The translations under genes and the position numbers were made by a program. A stretch of DNA of 27,913 nt, taken from the NCBI RefSeq assembly GCF_000717595.1, contig NZ_JNZO01000056.1, forward strand, positions 1 to 27,913. Direction: 5' to 3'. Of this stretch, positions 21,871 to 27,913 are shown in pieces. Positions within the stretch are counted from its first letter, which is position 1; every line of letters starts with the position of its first letter. Source of the DNA: Streptomyces flavochromogenes. GTDB lineage: Bacteria; Actinomycetota; Actinomycetes; Streptomycetales; Streptomycetaceae. The notes under the pieces are model-generated. The model had not been told where the DNA came from, made no database searches, and was given only the letters and a program-made list of their open reading frames with translations.

Positions 21871-24800
21871 CTAGAGGGCCGCCGGCCGGCTCGGGTCGTC
21901 CGCCGTGTGCCGGCGGAACATCCGCGTCGCCGTGATCTCGCCGTGGATCGTCTCGCCCTCCGCCGCCGTCTGCGGCAGACCCGGACGCAGGTGTTCCTCC
22001 ACGCTGATGTACTTGAGGCCGGCCCGCAGGTCGGCGTCGTTGCGCAGCCGGATCACCAGCGGGAACTCGGCGAGCGCGGTCGTGTCGAACAGACCCGTCG
22101 TGTACAGGAGCTGCACGCCCAGCGCGTCCGACACGGCCCGCTGGAGCTCCAGCAGGTACGTGGCGTTGGCGCGGCCGATCGGGTTGTCCAGGAACAGGGT
22201 GCCCGCGTGCCGGTGCTTGTCGCGGCCCCGGTCGTTGGACCGGAGCGCCGCCATCGTGCAGTACAGGGCGATGGCCGCGGTGAGCAGCTGACCGCCGGAG
22301 AAGACGTCGCCCATCTGCCCGACGGGCACCCGCTCGGCACGCAGCACCGCGTCCGGCTTGAGGATCTCGACGGAGACGCCCTTGGGTTCGAGCGCCGCCT
22401 GGACTCCGCGGAGCAGCAGGGACATGCCGTCACGGCGGAGGTCGGAGTTCTTCCTGACCGCGGCGCGGGTCGCCTCGTCGACGACCTCGCCGAGCCGCTC
22501 CGCGAGGGTGGCCTGGTCGGGCTCCTCGAAGCGGATCCGCAGGAACTCCTGGCCCGACCACTCCCCGAGGCCCTCGGGGAGGCGGGAGAGCCGCTGTGCC
22601 GAGCGGAGCGTCGCGAGCGAGGACTCCACCAGGCCGCGCAGCCGGTCGACGATCGAGTCGCGGTTGCGCTCCAGCTGCTCCAGCTCGTCGGTGAGGACCC
22701 GCAGCCGGGGCGCGAAGGCCTCGGCCCACTTGGCGGCGTGCTCGGGCAGCGCCGACGCGGGCAGTTCGCGGATCTGCTGGCGGGCCGGGGTGCGGACCTG
22801 CTCGTAACGGGTGGAGTTGGCGTGCCGTACGAGGATGTCGCTCGCCTCGCGGACGGCGGCGTCGGCCGCCGACAGCTCGGCCGTGCAGGAGCGCAGCGAG
22901 CGCCGCGCCTCCGAGGCCGTCGTACGGGCCTCCTCCAGGCTGCCGGGGTACGGCTCGGTCTCCTCCCGCTCCTCGTCGGTGTGGTCCCGGAGCAGGTCCC
23001 GCAGCAGGGCGGCGGTCTCGTCGAAGCCGCCCGCCGCGTCCTCGGCGGCCCGGTGGTCCCTGAGCAGTCCGGTGTGGGCGGCGCGGGCCGCCTCCAGGGC
23101 GTCGGCGCGGGAGGCGAGTTCGGCCGTGGCCGTACGGAGCAGGGCCTGGGCCCGCTCGGCGTCGGCGGGGACGAGGTCCTCGGGCAGCTCGGTGTGCTCC
23201 TCGCCGTCCTCGGGGGCGAGGCGCTCGGCCTCGCCGCGCAGCCGGCCGAGCTTCTCGCTGGCCTCCGACGCGCGGGTCTCCAGCATCTGCACGAGGGACT
23301 CGGCGCGGGCGGCGGCGGCCTGCCGGGACGGGCCGTCGGCGCCGTCCGTGGACTCCAGGAGCTGCTCGGCCCGGGTGCGGACCTTGTTGGTGAGGCGGTC
23401 GAGCTCGGTGAGGGCGGCGGACTCGTCGCCCTCGGCGCGGGCCTGCTCGGCCCGCAGGTCGGCGCCGACCCCGACCTTCTCGTACAGCTGGGACGCGGCC
23501 CGGTAGGCCTCGCGCAGGGTGGGCAGCGCGGCGCGGGGCGCGGGCGCGTCGCCCTCGGGGAGGGTGTCGGGTGCGCCGGCGATCTCGGCGCGCTCGGCCC
23601 GCAGGGCGCGGGCGGTGCGGTGGGCGTCGTCGGCGGAGCGCTGGGTCGCGCGCCGGTCCTCGTCGGCGGCACGCGCGCGTTCCAGACAGGTCTGGGCGCG
23701 GGCCTCGGCCTCGGCTGCGTCGTCGGCGAGTTCACGGAGCTTGGCCTGCCAGGCGGAACGCTCGCGCAGCCGGAAGGCGAGGCCCGCGAGGGCGTCGGCG
23801 ACCCGGCGGGCGCGCTGGGCCGCCTCCTGGCGCTCGTCCCGTACCTGGGCGGCCTCTGCGGCGGCCTCGTCGGCCTCCGCACGCGCGGTGCGGGCCTCGT
23901 CCAGGGTGGCGGTCGCGGCCTCCGCGGTCTCCCGGGCGGTCGTGGCGACGGCCGAGAGTTCGGCGAGCATCCCGGGCGGGCAGTCGGCGCGCCACGCGCC
24001 GATCCGGGCCGCGAGGGAGCGGTCGCCCGCGAGGCGGGCGGCGAGGGTACGGATCTCCTCGTCGCGGGCGGCGGCGCGGGCACGCAGGGCGTGCCGCTCC
24101 TCGTCGGCCGCGTGCTCGTCGTGCATGGCCGGGTTCGGCGGGACGAGGAACACGCCGTGGACACCGCTGTCGTCCGCGGTGTCCTGCGCCGGTACGGGGG
24201 CGAGCAGGGCGGCGGCCGTGCCGACGGCCACCGCGGAGCGCGGCAGCAGGGCAGCGGTGCCGAGGACCTCGCGGGCGCGGCCGTACGAGACGGCGTCGGT
24301 GATCACGACGCCGTCGACCAGCTCGGGGCGGGCGGCGAGGACCCGCGCGTGGTCGGCGGGGTCGACGGCCTGGGCGAGGTAGCGCCAGCCGGGGAGGGCG
24401 GGGATGCCGTGCTCGCCGAGGTACTCGACGGTGGCGAGGACGTCGGGGCCCGGCGGCAGCAGGCCGCCGTCGCCGAGGGCGCCGAGGATCCGGGAGTCGT
24501 CCGCCGCGGCGGTGCGCAGCTCGAAGAGCTGGCGCTCGGCGGAGGTGACGGACTGGTCGAGCATGCCGCGCAGTTCGTCGGCGTAGCGGTCGAACTCGGT
24601 GACGGTGAGAGGGCCCTGGGGCTCGTCGCTCGTGTCCGTTCCGGCGGATTCGTCGGTGTCGGCGGCGGGGGTCGCGGCGCGCTGTCCGGGCAGGGGCGAG
24701 CCTGCGGCAGGGAGGTGCGCGCCGGTGGCGGGAAGACTCAGGAGTTCGGCGAGCCGCCGCTCGCCGGCGAGCGACTCGGCGGCGCGGCGCTCCGCGTCGT

Positions 24801-26571
24801 AGGCGTTCCCGGCGGCCTCGGCGGCGTCCGCGGCACGGGCCGCCGCGAGTTCGGCGCGGGCCTCGGCCCCGGCGGCCTCACGCGCGCGGTCCGCTGCGGT
24901 GCGGGCGGCCTCGCGCGCGGTGTCCCAGGCGGCGACCGTCGTCTTCTCGGCATCGCTCGCGGCGAGCGCGGCGCGTGCGGGGTCGGCGTCGGGGGCGGTG
25001 TCGTCGAGCCAGCCGGCCCGTACGGCCTCGGCGGTCTCCTGCTCGACCTCGGCGAGACGCTGGCGCAGGTGCCCGGCCTCGCTGCGGGCCCGCTGGGCCT
25101 CGGTCGCGGCGGCCGTGGCGTCGCGGTGAGCGGTCTCGCCGGCCTCCTGGAGGGCGGTGGAGCGCTCTTCCTCCTCGGCCGCGTGGCGCTCGCCCTCCTC
25201 GGCGGCGGCGGAGAGAGCCCGTACGAGGTCGGCGGCCGCCTCGGCGCGGGCCGCGAGCGCCGGTGCGGCGTCCCGCTCGGCCTCGCGGATGGCGGCGGCC
25301 ACGCGCGCGGAGCGGTCGCCGGCGGCGCGGTGGCGGAGGACGACCTCGGCCGCCTGCCAGGCGGAGTGCACGGTGCGGGCGTCGGTGAGTTCGCGGCGCT
25401 GGGACGCGGCGCCCTTCTCGGCTGCGGTCAGCGCCAGGGAGGCGTGCCGGTAGGCGAGTTCGGCGGCGATGAGGGCGGCGCGCCCGCGCGCGGTCTCGGC
25501 CTCGGCGACGGCGTGTCCGGCGGAGGTGACCTGCTGGGCGAGTTCGGCTCCACGCGCGCGTTCCACGGCGGCGCGGGCGGAGAGCCGGCGGGCCAGGGTA
25601 CGGGTGCGGCGCTCGGCCGCCGTGTGGATGTCGCGTGCGGTGGAGCGGGTCCCGGCGGCCTCGACGATCCGGTTGAGGAGGTCGACCGAACCGGCCGTGA
25701 ACTCGCGCTCGGCGGTGAGCTCGGCGCGGCGGCCGAGCTTGTTGCCGAAGCCTCCGACGAGGTCGGCGAGACCGTCGGTGTCCCGGGTGTCGGTGACGGC
25801 CCGCAACAGCAGGTCGGTGAAGTCGGAGTCCTTCTTGACCGCGAAGAGGCCGGCCGCCTCGCCCTCGTCGGCGTTCATCTCGCGCTGGTAGCGGAAGAGT
25901 TCCGGGTCGAGTCCGAGCTCGCCGAGGTGCTCGTTCCAGCGGTCGTGGATCTCCTCCCAGTAGACCTCCAGGTGCGGGTACGCCTTGCCCGCCTCCGTGA
26001 TCGCGTCGCGGAAGCCCTTCATGGTGCGGCGCCGGCCGGTCGCGCCGGAGGCGCCCTCGACGGGAGCTCGGACGGACGTCGCCTCGGCGACGGGGAGGTT
26101 GTCCAGGCTGAGTCCGGGGCCGGGACGGAACGAGTACCAGGCCTCGGCGAACTTCCGCGGGTCGGAGGAGACCTGCCGGCCGCGCCACTCGCTGGCCTTG
26201 CCGACGACGACCAGTTCACCGGTGAGGGTGTGCTGCCACTCCAGGGCGACGTGCCCGCAGTCGTCGGCGAGGAGGAACTTGCGCAGCACGCCGGAGCTGG
26301 CGCCGCCCAGGGTGTTGCGGTGGCCCGGGAGCATGACCGAGAAGATCAGCTTGAGGAGGACGGACTTGCCGCCGCCGTTCTCCAGGAAGAGCACGCCCGC
26401 GGGGGCGGGGCGGCGCGGCGGGCCGACCGGCTCCTCCTCGAAGAACTCCGCCTGGGTGGGGGCGGGGTGGGGCACGGGCGCGCCGACTCCCCGCAGGTCC
26501 AGGACGGTGTCGGCGTAGCGCGCACCGGCGGGACCGATGGAGTACAGGCGGACCCGGGACAGCTCGTACAT
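21871..26571 (-). CDS. SMC/MukB/JetC-like coiled-coil ATPase
   Basis: A 1566-residue protein with split ABC-ATPase ends. The N-terminal head has a P-loop LENGGGKS (63-70), with Leu where GxxxxGKS has its first Gly. Two long Ala/Glu/Arg-rich coiled coils (about 300-690 and 820-1330) flank a central globular region (about 696-818) in the hinge position. The C-terminal head has the signature FSGGQLL (SGGQ 1425-1428) and the Walker B LFLDNPIG, where Asn1463 follows Asp1462 in place of the usual catalytic Glu. This is the layout of condensin-like DNA loop extruders (MukB, MksB, JetC). It is the last gene after kleisin-like and KITE-like partners, starting 52 bp after the latter with only a weak GAGAG site. 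Chromosome organisation or plasmid defence is inferred, not shown. Confidence 0.85.
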   Translation of the reverse strand: MYELSRVRLYSIGPAGARYADTVLDLRGVGAPVPHPAPTQAEFFEEEPVGPPRRPAPAGVLFLENGGGKSVLLKLIFSVMLPGHRNTLGGASSGVLRKFLLADDCGHVALEWQHTLTGELVVVGKASEWRGRQVSSDPRKFAEAWYSFRPGPGLSLDNLPVAEATSVRAPVEGASGATGRRRTMKGFRDAITEAGKAYPHLEVYWEEIHDRWNEHLGELGLDPELFRYQREMNADEGEAAGLFAVKKDSDFTDLLLRAVTDTRDTDGLADLVGGFGNKLGRRAELTAEREFTAGSVDLLNRIVEAAGTRSTARDIHTAAERRTRTLARRLSARAAVERARGAELAQQVTSAGHAVAEAETARGRAALIAAELAYRHASLALTAAEKGAASQRRELTDARTVHSAWQAAEVVLRHRAAGDRSARVAAAIREAERDAAPALAARAEAAADLVRALSAAAEEGERHAAEEEERSTALQEAGETAHRDATAAATEAQRARSEAGHLRQRLAEVEQETAEAVRAGWLDDTAPDADPARAALAASDAEKTTVAAWDTAREAARTAADRAREAAGAEARAELAAARAADAAEAAGNAYDAERRAAESLAGERRLAELLSLPATGAHLPAAGSPLPGQRAATPAADTDESAGTDTSDEPQGPLTVTEFDRYADELRGMLDQSVTSAERQLFELRTAAADDSRILGALGDGGLLPPGPDVLATVEYLGEHGIPALPGWRYLAQAVDPADHARVLAARPELVDGVVITDAVSYGRAREVLGTAALLPRSAVAVGTAAALLAPVPAQDTADDSGVHGVFLVPPNPAMHDEHAADEERHALRARAAARDEEIRTLAARLAGDRSLAARIGAWRADCPPGMLAELSAVATTARETAEAATATLDEARTARAEADEAAAEAAQVRDERQEAAQRARRVADALAGLAFRLRERSAWQAKLRELADDAAEAEARAQTCLERARAADEDRRATQRSADDAHRTARALRAERAEIAGAPDTLPEGDAPAPRAALPTLREAYRAASQLYEKVGVGADLRAEQARAEGDESAALTELDRLTNKVRTRAEQLLESTDGADGPSRQAAAARAESLVQMLETRASEASEKLGRLRGEAERLAPEDGEEHTELPEDLVPADAERAQALLRTATAELASRADALEAARAAHTGLLRDHRAAEDAAGGFDETAALLRDLLRDHTDEEREETEPYPGSLEEARTTASEARRSLRSCTAELSAADAAVREASDILVRHANSTRYEQVRTPARQQIRELPASALPEHAAKWAEAFAPRLRVLTDELEQLERNRDSIVDRLRGLVESSLATLRSAQRLSRLPEGLGEWSGQEFLRIRFEEPDQATLAERLGEVVDEATRAAVRKNSDLRRDGMSLLLRGVQAALEPKGVSVEILKPDAVLRAERVPVGQMGDVFSGGQLLTAAIALYCTMAALRSNDRGRDKHRHAGTLFLDNPIGRANATYLLELQRAVSDALGVQLLYTTGLFDTTALAEFPLVIRLRNDADLRAGLKYISVEEHLRPGLPQTAAEGETIHGEITATRMFRRHTADDPSRPAAL

Positions 26572-26623
26572 GGCGAGGGACTCTCGTGCTCTCGTGCTCG
26601 GGAAGAACGGTTACGCGGGGCGG

Positions 26624-27550
26624 TTACGCCGACGGTGGCGCGTGGAAGGGCAGGCCCGCGTCGGCCGCGATCTCCAGGTCGTCGCCCTCGGGCGGCGGCA
26701 GGAGCGTGGCGGAGCCGTCGCTGACGGGGACGACGCCGAGTTCGAGGAGCTCGGCCATGGCTGCGGAACCGGCCATGTCGCGGACCTGGAGCTGATAGCG
26801 GGCGGTGGTCCGGTAGGAGCCGCCGCCCTCGTCCCCGGTGCGCTGGAGGAACCCGGAGTCGGTGAGGAAGGCGGCCGCCTTGCCGACGATGCCGGTGGTG
26901 GACCCGGCGAGACGGCGGGCGTCCTTGGTGGCGCCGGTGGCGCTGCGGCGGGCGTAGATCCGCCAGGCGGCCTCCAGACCGGGGGCGTCGGACGCCGGGT
27001 CGGTGTTCTCGCCCTGCTCCTCTGCGCGCTGCTCCAGACGCAGACACGCCTGCCGTACGAACGCGTCGACGCCGTTGACGGTGAGACGGCCGATGTACGC
27101 GTCGTCCGCGAGGTCCTCGGGGCGGGGGAAGGCCATGGCGGCGATGGCGAGATGGGCCAGGCCGTGCAGGAAGCGGTCGGCCGAGTCGGTGGAGGCGCGG
27201 CGCGCGTAGTCGCCCATGCGGACGGCGAAGACGGAGTCCTCGCCGGCGGTGACGGCCATCCCCGCGCGCGGGGAGACCTCCAGGACGATGAGCCCGAGAC
27301 CGGTCGCGACGGCGTCGGCGAGGCGCGCGAAGGCGGGGTCCTCGCGGTAGCGGCGCAGCAGTTCCGCGTACTCGGCGTCGCGGGCGGGGAGCAGCTTGGG
27401 CTGCAATCCGAAGGAGACGAGGCGGGCCGCGTCGGAGGCGTCGGCGGGGGTGACGGCGGGTGCGGCGCCTCCGCCCGTGGAGGCGGCCGGGGGCTGCGGG
27501 GGCTCCTGCTCGCCCCACGCGTCGGCGTACTCGGCGTGGGTTTCGCTCAC
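26624..27550 (-). CDS. KITE/MukE-like winged-helix subunit of the SMC-like complex
   Basis: A 308-residue protein. A Pro/Ala-rich flexible start (1-45) is followed by an alpha/beta part (about 50-115) and what look like two winged-helix units (about 120-178, and 190-265 with GIVGKAAAFLTDSGFLQRTG...RYQLQVRDM). Size, fold pattern and position between a kleisin-like gene and an SMC-like gene match MukE, MksE or JetB. Direct sequence identity to those is not visible to me, so the assignment rests on architecture. GTG at 27550 overlaps the upstream stop (GTGA), giving coupled translation. The gene precedes the ATPase by 52 bp. Confidence 0.75.
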   Translation of the reverse strand: MSETHAEYADAWGEQEPPQPPAASTGGGAAPAVTPADASDAARLVSFGLQPKLLPARDAEYAELLRRYREDPAFARLADAVATGLGLIVLEVSPRAGMAVTAGEDSVFAVRMGDYARRASTDSADRFLHGLAHLAIAAMAFPRPEDLADDAYIGRLTVNGVDAFVRQACLRLEQRAEEQGENTDPASDAPGLEAAWRIYARRSATGATKDARRLAGSTTGIVGKAAAFLTDSGFLQRTGDEGGGSYRTTARYQLQVRDMAGSAAMAELLELGVVPVSDGSATLLPPPEGDDLEIAADAGLPFHAPPSA

Positions 27551-27913
27551 GGCTGGGGCTCCTCGGTACGGCTCTCGGTCGATGGGGGGACGGCGGGGGT
27601 GACGGGCCCGGCGGGATCGGCGGGTGTGACGGGGCGGGGTACGGGCAGCGGGACCGGGGTGACGGCCGCGGGGCGCTCGGTGGCACCGGGGAGGCGTACG
27701 GGCGCGGCCGTGGTGTCCGTGAGGCGCACCGGGCGCACGGACGGGGTGCCGCTCCGGCGCTCGGCCGTCGTGCGGGACGGCTGCGGCACCGCCACGACCC
27801 CGAAGCGGGGCGGCGTGCCGGGGGCCCACGGGGACGGGTCGTCCGGCTCGCCCCGTGGTCCGGCCGGGGGGTCGATCCGGACGTGGCGGACGCGGGGGCC
27901 GGGGGTGGGGCTG
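27547..27913 (-). CDS. C-terminal tail of the first operon gene (possible kleisin-like subunit), incomplete
   Basis: Only the last ~121 codons are in the window and the frame is open to the right edge, so the start lies outside. The visible part is Pro/Val/Thr-rich and low in complexity (repeated P-V-x-P runs) with no recognisable domain. Its stop overlaps the start of the KITE-like gene. By position in MukFEB, MksFEB and JetABC operons it would be the kleisin (MukF/JetA) subunit, but nothing in the visible sequence proves that. An internal GTG at 27795 is probably not the start, because coding character continues upstream. Confidence 0.65.
   Translation of the reverse strand, partial: SPTPGPRVRHVRIDPPAGPRGEPDDPSPWAPGTPPRFGVVAVPQPSRTTAERRSGTPSVRPVRLTDTTAAPVRLPGATERPAAVTPVPLPVPRPVTPADPAGPVTPAVPPSTESRTEEPQP

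Noticed and set aside
21823..26724. A 1633-codon open frame on the plus strand opposite the SMC-like ATPase gene
   Set aside because: It is the antisense shadow of a long, high-GC coding gene: Gly/Val/Arg-rich, without domains, crossing the terminator hairpin. The minus-strand protein has clear ATPase motifs.
1..27913. tRNA genes, insertion sequences or prophage genes
   Set aside because: No cloverleaf-like sequence, transposase, integrase or terminal inverted repeats were recognised when reading both strands; only the 16S start is an RNA gene.

Overview
The window looks like Streptomyces chromosome (or a close relative). It is very G+C-rich with strong third-position GC bias. Starts are ATG, GTG or TTG with GGAGG-like sites or stop/start overlaps. 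The gene content is typical of that genus: crr-ptsI, a cvn conservon, an ECF sigma factor paired with a CU044_5270-type membrane protein, and a MocR regulator. No locus or species was looked up; identifications rest on motifs and family knowledge.

Layout. (1) 1-609: first bases of a 16S rRNA gene on the minus strand with its leader and promoter region, divergent from (2) crr and ptsI (610-2810), the general PTS proteins IIA(Glc-type) and Enzyme I. (3) 2882-5092, minus: an MFS transporter followed by a conserved hypothetical protein, divergent from a MocR/GntR regulator (5139-6458) across a 46-bp gap that holds an inverted repeat and a probable leaderless promoter. (4) 6658-8609: ECF sigma factor and a translationally coupled single-pass membrane protein, probably its regulator. 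(5) 8252-10528, minus: acetoacetyl-CoA synthetase whose normal C-terminal tail appears to be missing, so that its reading frame runs through the terminator and antisense into the neighbouring gene. (6) 10744-13158: GH31 alpha-glucosidase. (7) 13275-14655: a Nudix hydrolase divergent from an exported VanX-type D-Ala-D-Ala dipeptidase. (8) 14739-16387: a DUF35 OB-fold/zinc-ribbon protein coupled to a thiolase-like (lipid-transfer type) enzyme behind a perfect 7+3+7 inverted repeat. (9) 16428-16506: 30-bp tandem repeats. (10) 16553-21003, minus: conservon cvnA-B-C-D (sensor kinase-like protein, roadblock protein, DUF742 protein, small GTPase). (11) 21439-21807: small two-helix membrane protein. 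(12) 21871-27913, minus: three coupled genes reading kleisin-like tail (incomplete at the window edge), winged-helix KITE/MukE-like protein, and a 1566-residue SMC/MukB/JetC-like ATPase.

The last operon is the best candidate for an undescribed system. It has the architecture of a MukBEF/MksBEF/Wadjet-type SMC complex. Its ATPase has a non-standard Walker A (first glycine replaced by leucine) and an asparagine where the catalytic glutamate follows the Walker B aspartate. No JetD/MksG nuclease gene lies downstream: the operon ends at a 20-bp perfect hairpin. The second notable point is the broken 3' end of the acetoacetyl-CoA synthetase gene. The rest is coherent housekeeping and signalling content.
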